Shown: in pieces, positions 16,424-25,900 of the stretch
Layout: the number at the start of each line of letters is the position of its first letter
Position numbering within the stretch: the first letter of the stretch is position 1
Assembly: GCA_963842795.1 (NCBI GenBank)
Contig: CAWJHV010000039.1
Location: 62,001 to 126,000 of the forward strand
Source: WHSW01 sp963842795
GTDB taxonomy: Bacteria; Actinomycetota; Thermoleophilia; Solirubrobacterales; 70-9
Direction: 5' to 3'
DNA: 64,000 nucleotides
Program-made: the position numbers and the translations under genes
Notes under the pieces: model-generated
The model's database searches: none
The model's input: the letters and a program-made list of their open reading frames with translations, nothing else
Told to the model about the DNA's origin: nothing

Positions 16424-16935
16424 AAGGGGCGCCGCGCAGCGAGCGCCTCGACGCGGAGCTGCCCGATCCCGCCGCCCACCTCGATTTCGCCGATGCCCAG
16501 CTCAACGATCCGCTGGTCGCCCCGTGGCACGGCGGGCCGAGGCCGCGCGCGCGGATCGAGTCGATGCTCGTCGCCCAGGCCGCGCAGGCGGCCGAGACCG
16601 GCCACTGCCTCTGGTGGTGGCGCGAGCGGTCGAGTGGCGAGCTGGTCGGCTACGCGGGCCTCAATCGCGACCTGGTCGAGGGCGAGCCGGCGGTCGAGGT
16701 CGGCTGGTCGATCGCCCCGTCGCGCTGGGGCGAAGGGCTGGCTCCCGAGGCCGCGCGCGTCGTCGTCGCCTGGGGCTTCGAGCGCTGCGGGCTGGACCGG
16801 ATCGTCTCCTTCACGCTGCCCCAGAATGCGGCCTCGCGCCGGGTGATGGAGAAGATCGGGATGACCTACGCGGGCGAGATCGAGCGCCGCGGGCTGCGCC
16901 ACGCGCTCTACGAACTGGACCACGCCGCTCGCTAG
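16420..16935 (+). CDS. GNAT-family N-acetyltransferase (RimJ/RimL type)
   Basis: 171 residues from ATG 16420. The acetyl-CoA binding fold is recognisable by VEVGWSIAPSRWGEGLAPEA (motif A, pyrophosphate loop RWGEGLA) and LDRIVSFTLPQNAASRRVME (motif B), then GMTYAGEIERRGLRHALYEL. RimJ-like enzymes acetylate protein N termini or small amines; the substrate here is unknown. ATGA overlap with the DUF2461 gene. Confidence 0.88.
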   Translation: MKGAPRSERLDAELPDPAAHLDFADAQLNDPLVAPWHGGPRPRARIESMLVAQAAQAAETGHCLWWWRERSSGELVGYAGLNRDLVEGEPAVEVGWSIAPSRWGEGLAPEAARVVVAWGFERCGLDRIVSFTLPQNAASRRVMEKIGMTYAGEIERRGLRHALYELDHAAR

Positions 16936-16945
16936 ATTCCAGGTG

Positions 16946-17416
16946 ATGCTCGAAGCAGGCGTCACGGCCCCCGACTTCACGCTCCCCGACCAGGACGGCA
17001 ACCGGGTGACGCTCTCGGAGTTGCGTGGATCCCCCGTCGTGGTCTATTTCTACCCCCGTGCGGACACGCCCGGCTGCACGACCCAGGCGTGCGGCGTGCG
17101 CGACCACCGCGCCGACTACGACGTCGCCGGCGCGAAGGTGATCGGCATCTCTCCCGACCCGGTCGAGGCGATCGCCAAGTTCGCGATCAAGCACTCGCTG
17201 GACTTCACCCTGCTCGCCGATCCCGACCATGTGGTCGCCGAGGCGTACGGGACCTGGGTCGAGAAGCGCAACTACGGGAAGACCTACATGGGCGTCCAGC
17301 GCTCGACCTTCGTCATCGACGCCGAGGGGACGATCGTGGCCGTGATCGAGAAGGCTTCGCCGAAGACGCACGACGAGCAGGTGCTCGAGCTGCTCGCTCA
17401 GGCGACCGCGACGTAG
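16946..17416 (+). CDS. bcp: Peroxiredoxin, BCP/PrxQ type
   Basis: 156 residues from ATG 16946 (a GTG lies one codon before). It has the thioredoxin fold with the PrxQ signature PRADTPGCTTQACG: peroxidatic Cys44 and resolving Cys49 spaced CxxxxC. NYGKTYMGVQRSTFVID follows as in the family. It reduces hydroperoxides using thioredoxin. Its last 19 bases overlap the 3' end of the convergent antiporter gene. Confidence 0.93.
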   Translation: MLEAGVTAPDFTLPDQDGNRVTLSELRGSPVVVYFYPRADTPGCTTQACGVRDHRADYDVAGAKVIGISPDPVEAIAKFAIKHSLDFTLLADPDHVVAEAYGTWVEKRNYGKTYMGVQRSTFVIDAEGTIVAVIEKASPKTHDEQVLELLAQATAT

Positions 17417-18390
17417 ACGATGAAGGCGCCGAAGAGCGCCGCCCAGGCGACGATCGGCGCTGCCTCGAAGCGTCCCCGCCGGCGCAGCGCCACGTAGGCG
17501 ATCGCCCCGCCGATCAGGCCGAGGACGCCGGAGACGACCGCGAACTTGTCCAGGTCCCAGTCGGTGAGCGCGAGCCCGAAGGCGATCGGGATCGTCGACT
17601 GGAAGACCATCGCCCCGGTGATGTTGCCGAGCGCCAGGCTGTCCTTGCCCTCGCGGACCCAGAAGAAGCTGTTCGCCTTCTCCGGCAGCTCGGTCGCCAG
17701 CGGCGCCAGCACCAGCGAGAGCACCAGCGGCTCGATCCCGACGTCGGCGGCGACCGTGATCAGCTCCTCCACGAACAGGTGGGCCCCGCCGACGATCGCC
17801 CCGAGCCCGACCGCGAGCTGGAGCACGATCTCGCCGTTGGTCGGCCCGTCAGCGCGGGTGCGGTCCAGATACAGCGGGCCGATCGCCGCCTCCTCCGAGA
17901 CCTCGCCGCCGCCGCGCAGCGTCTGGCGCACGTAGACGCCGTAGGCCAGAGCGAAGACGACCGCCAGGGGGATCTGGAGGCCGTCCGGGAGCCCGAGCCC
18001 CGCCGCGATCCCGATCCCGAAGAAGACACCGAAGAAGATCAGGTCGCGGTCGAGGGTCGGGATGTCGGCCACCAGCCGCGTGCCCTGCTCGCGGCGAGCG
18101 CTGAACAGCAGCGCCGAGAGGCCGACGAGCGCCATCGCGATCGTCGCCAGCAGGAACGGGGCGCCGATGATCGCGCCCACCGCGACGTCCTCGGAGCCCG
18201 CGCCGCCGCCGATCAGGGCGACGATCGGGATCAGGGTCTCCGGCATCGCCGTGCCGACCGCGGCGAGCACGCTGCCGGTCGCGCCCTCGCCGAGCCCGAG
18301 GCGGTGCCCGGCCCACTCGATCGCGTTCGTGAACAGCAGCGCCCCGGCGAGGATCGCGGCGAAGCTGGCCAGAAGGAAGACGACGTCCAT
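17398..18390 (-). CDS. Sodium/calcium-type antiporter (CaCA superfamily)
   Basis: 330 residues from ATG 18390, with about ten membrane helices. The two alpha-repeats typical of CaCA exchangers are visible: GSVLAAVGTAMPETLIPIVA near 38-58 and SLVLAPLATELPEKANSFF near 225-245, each with the acidic residue that binds the cation. It should exchange Ca2+ or another divalent cation for Na+ or H+. A second exchanger gene lies 26 bp upstream on the same strand, so they probably form an operon. Confidence 0.88.
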   Translation of the reverse strand: MDVVFLLASFAAILAGALLFTNAIEWAGHRLGLGEGATGSVLAAVGTAMPETLIPIVALIGGGAGSEDVAVGAIIGAPFLLATIAMALVGLSALLFSARREQGTRLVADIPTLDRDLIFFGVFFGIGIAAGLGLPDGLQIPLAVVFALAYGVYVRQTLRGGGEVSEEAAIGPLYLDRTRADGPTNGEIVLQLAVGLGAIVGGAHLFVEELITVAADVGIEPLVLSLVLAPLATELPEKANSFFWVREGKDSLALGNITGAMVFQSTIPIAFGLALTDWDLDKFAVVSGVLGLIGGAIAYVALRRRGRFEAAPIVAWAALFGAFIVYVAVA

Positions 18391-18416
18391 CGGTGGCCCT
18401 CGCGCGGCGCCGGGCC

Positions 18417-19547
18417 CTACGCGTAGAAGAACGCGATCCCGAGGATCGCGTAGAGGCCGAGCAGCTGCACGCCTTCGAACCAGGTCGACTCGCCGTCGCG
18501 GGTAGCCACGTTGGCGATCAGGATCGCGAACAGGACCGCGCCGAGCTCGAAGCCGTTGAAGACGAGCGGGAGCGGCGAGGGGCCGATCACATACGAGGCG
18601 ATCACCAGCACCGGGGCGACGAAGAGGGCGATCTGGGCGCTGGAGCCGATCGCGATGTTGACCGCGAGGTCCATCTTGTCCTTGCGCGCGACCAGCACGG
18701 CGACCCAGTGCTCGGCCGCGTTGCCGACGATCGCGACCACGATCACCCCGATGAAGAACTCCGAGAGGCCGATCGACTCCGAGGCCTCGGCGATCGAGCC
18801 GACGAGGATCTCCGACATCAGCCCGACCGCGACGCCGGCGATCGCCAGCATCAGCACCGAGCGCCGCGCGCTCCAGCCGTGCGTCTCCTCCTCCTCATAC
18901 GGCGGGTTGAACAGGTCGCGGTGGGTGCGCAGGGAGAAGATCAGGCCGGCGCCGTAGGTGAGGATCAGGACGACCGCGACGGTGACCGAAAGGTGCTCGA
19001 CAGTCGAGCCGTAGTCGACGATCTCGGCCGAGGGCGCGGGCAGCCCGCGACCCTCGACGAGCTCGAAGATCGCCGGCATCACCAGCGCCGCCCCGGCGAG
19101 GAAGAGCATCAAAGCCTGCGGGGTCGCGGCCGACGCCCTGAAGGTCTGCTTTTCGCGCCCGAGCCCGCCGACGAACATCGCCGCCCCCATCACCAGCAGG
19201 ACGTTGCCGATGATCGAGCCGACGATCGAGGCCTTGACGACCTCATGCAGGCCCTCGCCGAGCGCGAACAGGGCGATGATCAGCTCCGGCGCGTTGCCGA
19301 AGGTGACGTTCAGCAGCCCCCCGATCCCGGGGCCGGAGCGCGCCGCGAGCTCCTCGGTCGCCAACCCCATGAGCGCCGCCGTGGGGACGATCCCGAGCGC
19401 GGCCGTGGCGAACACCAGCCCCGCCGAGGCGCCGGCGAACTCGAGGATCACGGCGATCGGGATGAACGGCGTGAGCAGGTACGGCCACCCCTGAGCGCCG
19501 CGGAAGAACCGCATCGCCCCAGCCCTCCCGTTCCCGCCGACGGTCAT
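18417..19547 (-). CDS. cax: Ca2+/H+ exchanger, CAX/ChaA family
   Basis: 376 residues from ATG 19547 (MTVGGNGRAGAMRFFRGAQG), with about eleven membrane helices. The two characteristic c-repeats are clear: LNVTFGNAPELIIALFAL (about 80-97) and VVAIVGNAAEHWVAVLVARK (about 275-294), containing GNAPE and GNAAEH. It exports Ca2+ by H+ antiport. It is upstream of, and probably co-transcribed with, the second antiporter. Two Ca2+ exporters beside several secreted calcium-binding proteins fits tight control of cytosolic Ca2+ (inference). Confidence 0.92.
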   Translation of the reverse strand: MTVGGNGRAGAMRFFRGAQGWPYLLTPFIPIAVILEFAGASAGLVFATAALGIVPTAALMGLATEELAARSGPGIGGLLNVTFGNAPELIIALFALGEGLHEVVKASIVGSIIGNVLLVMGAAMFVGGLGREKQTFRASAATPQALMLFLAGAALVMPAIFELVEGRGLPAPSAEIVDYGSTVEHLSVTVAVVLILTYGAGLIFSLRTHRDLFNPPYEEEETHGWSARRSVLMLAIAGVAVGLMSEILVGSIAEASESIGLSEFFIGVIVVAIVGNAAEHWVAVLVARKDKMDLAVNIAIGSSAQIALFVAPVLVIASYVIGPSPLPLVFNGFELGAVLFAILIANVATRDGESTWFEGVQLLGLYAILGIAFFYA

Positions 19548-19562
19548 CGAAAGGGAGCCTAG

Positions 19563-19590
19563 ATGAGCGGCCGGGCTCGTCCCCGGCCGC
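19563..19590 (-). terminator. Hairpin terminator after the lipoprotein gene
   Basis: Perfect 11-bp inverted repeat, GAGCGGCCGGG/CCCGGCCGCTC with a 6-base loop, lying between the stop of the lipoprotein gene (19617) and the start of the exchanger gene (19547), both on the minus strand. Confidence 0.65.
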
Positions 19591-19616
19591 TCGTCGGCCC
19601 TCGGAATTCGTTGCTG

Positions 19617-20729
19617 CTAGAGCTGGCTCGCGCAGTCGTTGATGGCCTCGGGCGTGCTCGCGTCCTGGAGGCACTGGAAGTAGGCGTCGGTGTCGCCGCC
19701 TCCGGCACCAGCACCGCCACCGCCGCCGAGGGCACCAGCGCCGCCGAGCGCACCGCCGAGCGCGCCCGGGCTGACGCCGAGGTCGCTGAGCAGCTCGTCG
19801 AGCGGCTTCGCACCGCTCGGAGCCTCGATCGTCTGCTCCTCGTTGACGCCGGCGATCTCGACCGAGAACGAGATCTGGATGTTGCTGACCGGGAGCAGCT
19901 CACCGCCGGCGATCGCCGACGGATCGATGGTCAGGTTGACATCGAGCTTGCGCAGCACGTGATCGTCGACACCCGAGTACACGTCGATTGAGGCGTCGGT
20001 GACGGCTCCGGAGGCCGCGCCGAGCTGGGAGGGGTCGAAGCCCTGCGACGCGGCGCCCGGGATCTCCGAGACCAGGTTGCCGATGTCGGTGAGGATCGTG
20101 TCGATGTCGGCGTCGCCCGCGATGTGGACCGTGTCGGCCCCGCCGACGTCCTCGTTGCCCTCGTTGGTCAGGTTGGTGAGCCACGACTCGAGGTCGATGT
20201 CACAGGCGGAGGTGTCGGTCGCGCCGGCCTGCTCGAGCGCAGTTGCGCACTGCTCCTGGAATCCCCCGGCGCTTTCGTCGGTCCCAGTGTCCGCCTGCGC
20301 CTCGATCTGGTCGCGAAGCTGGGTGAACGTGTCGCTGCCGACCTCGTAGGCCTGGTCCTTGTACTCGACGAAGGCGTTGTCCTCGGTGACCACCAGGCCG
20401 CCCGAGAAGTCGATGCTCTGGCCCGCGCCCTCACCGGAGAGCGAGGCGGTCCAGTCGAGCTGGGGCAGCGAGTCGGGCTGGTCCGGGTCGCCCTGGAACG
20501 GCCCGCTGAGGCTCACGTCGAACTGGCCGCCCTGGTCGCCCTCGGCCGTGACCGAGGCGTTCAGGGTCAAATCGCCGCTGCTGACCTTGGTGTCGTTGTT
20601 GAACGTCTCGTCGAGGACGGTCTGCGGGTCGTCGCCCGAGGACTCGTCATCACCGCCGCAGCCGGCGATCGCAGCCGGGATCGGGAGCGCGAGCGCGCAG
20701 ACTATGAGCCCAGTTCGGATACGAGTCAA
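19617..20729 (-). CDS. Secreted lipoprotein, LppX/LprG-like beta-sandwich suspected
   Basis: 370 residues from TTG 20729, which has TAGGAGA upstream; no ATG/GTG fits the signal peptide. The lipoprotein signal ends in AAIAGCGGDDESS (lipobox IAGC). The mature chain has the pattern of actinobacterial lipoproteins with NDTKVSSGDLTLNASVTAEG, a DIDTILTDIGNLVSEIPG segment, and IDVYSGVDDHVLRKLDVNLT late in the domain. The C terminus is a Gly/Ala-rich low-complexity linker followed by a short Cys-paired end (YFQCLQDASTPEAINDCASQ). Such proteins bind hydrophobic molecules or act as envelope chaperones; here the role is inferred. Confidence 0.75.
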   Translation of the reverse strand: MTRIRTGLIVCALALPIPAAIAGCGGDDESSGDDPQTVLDETFNNDTKVSSGDLTLNASVTAEGDQGGQFDVSLSGPFQGDPDQPDSLPQLDWTASLSGEGAGQSIDFSGGLVVTEDNAFVEYKDQAYEVGSDTFTQLRDQIEAQADTGTDESAGGFQEQCATALEQAGATDTSACDIDLESWLTNLTNEGNEDVGGADTVHIAGDADIDTILTDIGNLVSEIPGAASQGFDPSQLGAASGAVTDASIDVYSGVDDHVLRKLDVNLTIDPSAIAGGELLPVSNIQISFSVEIAGVNEEQTIEAPSGAKPLDELLSDLGVSPGALGGALGGAGALGGGGGAGAGGGDTDAYFQCLQDASTPEAINDCASQL

Positions 20730-20798
20730 GGTGGCGTTTCTCCTATGTGTCGATTGAGTGGCGCGCGCCAGCGTAGCGAAGTACCCTGAACGCCCCCA

Positions 20799-22013
20799 GT
20801 GGTCAACGCCGCAACCACCGGGCCGCCCCGGACGATCCTCTACACCGGCAAGGGCGGCGTCGGCAAGACGAGCGTCGCCGCCGCCACGGCCCGCCGCTGC
20901 GCGGCGGCCGGGCTCCGCACGGTGGTGCTCTCCACCGACCCCGCCCACAGCCTCTCGGATTCGCTCGAAACCGAGCTCGGCCCCGACCCCTCGCCGGTCT
21001 CCGACCTGCTCTGGGCCCAGGAGGTGCAGGCGGAGCGGGAGATGGAGGCGAACTGGGCGGCGGTCCAGCGGTGGCTCGGCGCGCTGCTCGCCGACCGCGG
21101 GGTGATGGACATCGCCGCCGAGGAGCTCAGCGTGCCGCCCGGAATGGACGAGCTCTTCAGCCTGCTGCAGATCAAGCGCCACCACGAGTCGGGGCAGTTC
21201 GACGCCGTGATCGTCGACTGCGCCCCGACCGGGGAGACGCTGCGACTGCTCGGGTTCCCCGACATCGCGAACTGGTGGCTGGAGAAGGTGTTCCCGTGGG
21301 AGCGCCGGCTGATCGCGGCGGCGAAGCCGATCGCGCGGATGATCGACGTCGAGGTCCCCGGCGAGGACGTGCTCGGCGAGGTGCAGCGACTGGTCCGCCA
21401 CCTGATCGCGATGAACGAGATCCTCCGCGACCGCACCCGCGCCTCGATCCGGCTGGTGATGACGCCAGACAGGATGGTGATCAAGGAGGCCCAGCGGACC
21501 TTCACCTACCTCAACCTCTACGGCTACCTCACCGACGCCGTGGTCGTCAACCGCATCTTTCCCGACGAGCTCGCGAGCGGCTACTTCGGCGAGTGGCACG
21601 AGCTCCAGCGCCGGCGGCTCGACGACGTCCGCGCCGGCTTCGCCCCGCTGCCACTGCTGACGGCGCGGTACTTCGAGGAGGAGGTGGTCGGCGCGCGGAT
21701 GCTCGACCGGCTCGGCGACGAGCTCTTCGGCGACTCGATCGCCCCCGCCGACGTCCTGCACACCGAGCTCGCCCACGAGCTCGAGTCGCACAACGGCACC
21801 GCGACCCTGCGGATCAGCCTCCCGTTCGGCGAGCGGGGCGAGATCGGGCTGAAGAAGGTCGGGCCCGAGCTGATCGTCTCGGTCGGCCCCCGCAAGCGGA
21901 CGATCATCCTCCCGACCGCCCTCGCCGGCCGCAGCCCCACCGGCGCGAAGCTCGACGACGGCGCGCTCGAGGTGAGCTTCGAGACCTCGACCCGGACCGG
22001 TGCCCGTGCCTGA
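20799..22013 (+). CDS. ArsA-family ATPase
   Basis: 404 residues from GTG 20799. The deviant Walker A is TGKGGVGKTSVAAATA, switch I is STDPAHSLSDS, and switch II is the DCAPTGETLRLL region. A single ATPase unit is followed by a C-terminal beta domain (GTATLRISLPFGERGEIGLK) seen in small actinobacterial ArsA/GET3 relatives. It lacks the metal-binding Cys pattern of arsenite pumps and has no ArsB nearby, so a role in protein targeting or assembly is more likely than arsenite export (inference). The next gene overlaps its stop. Confidence 0.9.
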   Translation: MVNAATTGPPRTILYTGKGGVGKTSVAAATARRCAAAGLRTVVLSTDPAHSLSDSLETELGPDPSPVSDLLWAQEVQAEREMEANWAAVQRWLGALLADRGVMDIAAEELSVPPGMDELFSLLQIKRHHESGQFDAVIVDCAPTGETLRLLGFPDIANWWLEKVFPWERRLIAAAKPIARMIDVEVPGEDVLGEVQRLVRHLIAMNEILRDRTRASIRLVMTPDRMVIKEAQRTFTYLNLYGYLTDAVVVNRIFPDELASGYFGEWHELQRRRLDDVRAGFAPLPLLTARYFEEEVVGARMLDRLGDELFGDSIAPADVLHTELAHELESHNGTATLRISLPFGERGEIGLKKVGPELIVSVGPRKRTIILPTALAGRSPTGAKLDDGALEVSFETSTRTGARA

Positions 22014-22227
22014 CGAGCCCGAGCAGCACTGCGTCGAGCTCTGCCCGATCTGCCGCGGGGCCGAGATCCTGCGCGCGACCCCGAGCCCCGAGCTGCGCGG
22101 CCAGTGGCAGTCGGTCCAGCGCGAGGCGCTCCTGACGATGCGAACGATGATCGACCACTACCTCGAGCGCCTCGGCGAATACGAGTCGGCACGACCGCCC
22201 ACGGTCGAGGAGATCCCGATCGACTAG
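22006..22227 (+). CDS. Small cysteine-motif protein coupled to ArsA ATPase
   Basis: 73 residues from GTG 22006 (GTG 22000 is also possible), overlapping the ATPase stop by eight bases. The N-terminal half has CVELCPICRGAEI, a CxxxCxxC pattern that could bind zinc or iron, and the rest is an amphipathic helix (REALLTMRTMIDHYLERLGEY). Tight overlap suggests it works with the ATPase. Function unknown. Confidence 0.72.
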   Translation: MPDEPEQHCVELCPICRGAEILRATPSPELRGQWQSVQREALLTMRTMIDHYLERLGEYESARPPTVEEIPID

Positions 22228-22370
22228 GGGTGGCGCTGGGAGTTGCGGCGCCGGCCGGGGCGCCACGCCGGGCGTCGGGTCCGACGCCGGCCGGATTGGC
22301 AGTGAGGGGGTGGGATCGGCGCGCCTTGCGTGACGTTCGTGGTGGCTGTTGCGCGCTCTGGTGGTCCGGC

Positions 22371-22477
22371 CGGCGTTCTGTGGCACAGTCCGATCCGACG
22401 GCCCCCCCGCCAACCCCACGCGCAGATCCCGCCTCGCCCGCTTCACACCCAGCGCGAGCTCAGCCACATCGGCCGGC
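22371..22477. repeat. Diverged direct repeat, copy 1
   Basis: About 107 bases running from CGGCGTTCTG to CATCGGCCGGC. It matches 22718-22817 with scattered substitutions and one 8-base insertion near the start. In the same minus-strand frame both copies read a related peptide, PADVA..AL.V.RARRD.....LA.G..SDRT. The 754-bp gap from 22228 to 22981 that holds both copies contains no gene I can support; the open frames through it are low complexity. Confidence 0.6.
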
Positions 22478-22618
22478 TCCACGACCTCCGTGAAGGGCTC
22501 GCACCGCCCCGCCGGAGCGCTGGCGATCCGCGTCGTGCGGGACCACCCGGGCGATGCGCCGCCCGCGTGGCTGGAGCCGCTCCGGGCCGGGGCGGCGACG
22601 CCGGCCGCCTGAGGACCA

Positions 22619-22664
22619 CGAGTGCGCAGTTGGGGACGGTAGGCCGTACCAAAGTGCGCACTCG
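22619..22664. repeat. GAGTGCG hairpin repeat, copy 1
   Basis: The outer stem CGAGTGCGCA/TGCGCACTCG encloses an inner stem TTGG..ACGG-TAGG-CCGT.CCAA. A second element of the same design lies at 29302-29348. Dispersed palindromic repeat (REP-like) between genes. Confidence 0.6.
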
Positions 22665-22717
22665 ACGCCCCGACCCTCTCAGAGCTCGCCGACCCGCTCC
22701 ACCGGCTCCCCCCAGAT

Positions 22718-22817
22718 CGGCGTTCTGTCCGATCCGAAGGCCCCGCGCGCCAACCTCACGCTCACATCCCGCCTCGCCCGCGTCACAACCAGCGCGGAAT
22801 CAGCCACATCGGCCGGC
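22718..22817. repeat. Diverged direct repeat, copy 2
   Basis: Partner of 22371-22477. Shared blocks include CCGATCCGA, ATCCCGCCTCGCCCGC and CAGCCACATCGGCCGGC. The two copies flank the GAGTGCG hairpin. Confidence 0.6.
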
Positions 22818-22981
22818 AACCCGACCCACTCCCTCCCCCTTACTGCCAAGCAACGGCCGGCGTCGCACAGGACGCCGAGGCGCCCGCGCCAAGACGCCCG
22901 CGTCGCACCAAAAACCCCCCAAGCCCCTTCCACAACCAAATTTCGCCGACCTGAGGCCCCTGGTGGGCCTATTCTGAGCCC

Positions 22982-25900
22982 ATGGTCTGCGCCAGTTGCG
23001 GCACCGACAACCCTGAGCGCGCGCGGTTCTGCATGTCGTGCGGGTCGACGCTCGCCGCCGCCTGCGCCACGTGTGGGGCCGAGAACCCGCCCGGGGCGAA
23101 GTTCTGCATCGAGTGCGGGGCGTCGCTCGGGTCGGCGTCCGCGCGGACGGCCGAGGAGGCGGCGCCGCCGGAGGAGCGCCGCCAGGCGACGATCATCTTC
23201 GCCGACCTCTCCGGCTACACCGCGGTCTCGGAGCGGCTCGACCCGGAGCGGATCAAGTCGCTCGTCGACCGCACCCTGCGGCGGCTGGGGCAGGAGATCG
23301 AGCGCTACGGCGGCACGATCGACAAGTACATCGGCGACAACGTGATGGGCGTCTTCGGCGCCCCGATCTCGCACGAGGACGACCCCGAGCGCGCCGTGCG
23401 GGCTGGGCTCGCGATGCAGGCGGCGATGGCCGAGGTCAACGAGCGGATCGCGGCCGACGTCGGCGCCAACTTCGCGCTTCGGGTCGGGATCAACTCGGGC
23501 GAGGTGCTCGCCGGCCGGGTTGGCGACGGCTACACCGTGATCGGCGATCCCGTCAACGTCGCCGCCCGCCTCCAGGGCGCCGCCGAGCCCGGGACCGTCA
23601 CCGTCGGCGAGGTCACCCACCGCCTCACCCGGAGGGCGATCGAGTACGTCGAGCTCGAGCCGCTGGAGCTCAAGGGCAAGGCCGAGCCGGTGCCGGCGTG
23701 GGAGGCGGTGCGGGCTGTGGTCAGGGGGCGCGCCACCCGGGCGGCGGCCTCCTCGACCCCGCTGATCGGGCGCCGCGACGAGACCGACCGGCTCCTGGGG
23801 CTGTTCGAGCAGGTGGTGACCGAGGAACGCCCGCATCTGGTCACGGTGATCGGCCAGGCGGGCGTCGGCAAGTCGCGGCTGCTGCGCGAGCTCACGCTCC
23901 GCGTCGGCGAGAGCGATCGGCCGCCGGCCGTCCGGCTCGGCAGCTGCCCCGCCTACGGGGCCGGACTCGCCTACTGGGCGCTGGCGGAGATCGTCCGCGG
24001 GACGTTCCAGATCGTCGACACCGACGACGCCGGTGTCGCCTGGCGAAAGCTCCATGGCGGGATCGAGGACCTGGTTGCAGGTTCGGAGACCGAGGAGCCC
24101 CCGGGGCGGCTCGCGGCGGCGCTCGGCCGGCCGCTCGGGATCGAGCCTCCGGGCGGCTCCGGGCTCGACGGCGGCGAGGCCGAGGACCCGCAGCAGATGC
24201 GCGAGCGCCTGTTCTCCGCCGTGCGCACGCTGATCGAGGCCGCCAGCCGGCGCGAGCCGATGATCTTCGCCGTCGAGGACATCCACTGGGCCGACGAGGG
24301 CATGCTCGACCTGATCGAGTACCTGGCGCGCTGGGGGCGCGGCTCGGCGCTGCTCGTCTGCATGGCGCGCGACGAGCTGCTCGACCGCCGCCCAGGGTGG
24401 GGCGGCGGGCGCCTCAACGCGACCACGCTGACCCTCGATCCGCTCGCCCGCGAGCAGGCGCACGAGCTGGTCACCGCGCTGGTCGGCGGGCGAACCCCCG
24501 CGTCCGCGGAGCTCATGGGCGAGGTCGCCACCCGCTCGGGCGGCAACCCGCTGTTCGCCGAGGAGATGGTCAACCGGATCGTCGAGGAGGGCGCGGCGGA
24601 GCCCGACGCGCTGCCGGACACGGTGCACTCGGTGCTCGCGGCGAGGCTCGACTCGCTGCCGCGCGGCGAGCGGCGGGTGCTGCAGACGGCGGCGGTCGTC
24701 GGGCAGACGTTCTGGGAGGGCTCGGTCGGCGACACGGGCGAGCCGAACCTGGACCTGCGGACGACGCTCGAGTCGCTGCGGTCCAAGGACCTGGTCGTGC
24801 CGACCGCGGGCAGCCGGCTGGCCGGTGAGCGCGAGTACGCGTTCAAGCACGTGCTGATCCGCGACGTCGCCTACTCGACCCTGCCGAAGGCCGTGCGCGC
24901 GCGCAAGCACGCGGAGGTCGGCGCGTTCATCTCCGAGCGCGCCGCCGACCGCTCGGAGGGCGTGATCGCGATGGTCGCCGACCACTACTCGCGCGCCGCC
25001 ACACTCGGCGACGGGGCCGACCTCGAGCCCGGCGAGCTGGAGGCGATCAAGGCGCGGGCGCTGGAGGCTCTCGAGGCGGCCGGCGACGCCTCCGCGGCCC
25101 TGTACTCGAACAACGAGGCCCAGGGTCACTACGAGGCGGCGCTGTCGCTCGGCGACGAGCTCGACCGGGCGACCCTGGCCCAGGTCTCGGAGAAGCTCGG
25201 CGACGTCGCCCTGCGGCTCGGCCGCGTCGATCGGGCGGTGCGCGCCTGGGACCGGTGCATGGAGTACCACCGGGGCGAGGAGGACCTGGCGCGGGTCGGC
25301 GACCTGCACCGCAAGATCGGCGCAGGCCTCTGGCACAAGGGCGATCGCGAGGCTTCGATCGAGCACTACCAGCGCGGGATCGACCTGCTCAAGGACGGCC
25401 CCCCGTGCATCGAGCTCGTGCGCCTGTACGAGGAGGCAGCGTCGCTGTACATGCACACGGGGGACAACATGCTCGCGATCTACGCCTCCGAGAAGGCGCT
25501 GCGCCTCGCCGAGCGCCTCGGCGAGGCGGGGGCGGCGAGCCGGGCCCACGGGATCTTCGGCCGGGTCTTCGGAAGGATCGGCGACTCCGAGCGGGCGCGC
25601 GAGAATCTCGAGCGCTCGGTGGAGCTGGCGCGCGAGACCGATCTGGCGGAGGCGGTGCGGGCGCTGTTCGCGCTCGGCTATCACCTCGAGGTATCCGAGG
25701 CCGACTACGACGGCGCCCGCGAGACCTACACCGCCGCGCTCGACCTGGCGCTCGAGACCGGCGACCTGCCGTCGCAGGTCGAGGTTCACGCCGCGCTCGC
25801 CCAGATCGCGATCTACCGGGGCGACTGGGAGGCGGCCGAGCGAGAGACCGAGGCGTCGGCGATGCTCGCCGAGCGCGAGGGGCTGGCCGGCAAGCTCTGC

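Noticed and set aside
20799..22013. Arsenic-resistance operon
   Set aside because: The ATPase lacks the arsenite cysteine pattern and there is no ArsB, ArsC, ArsD or ArsR gene next to it.
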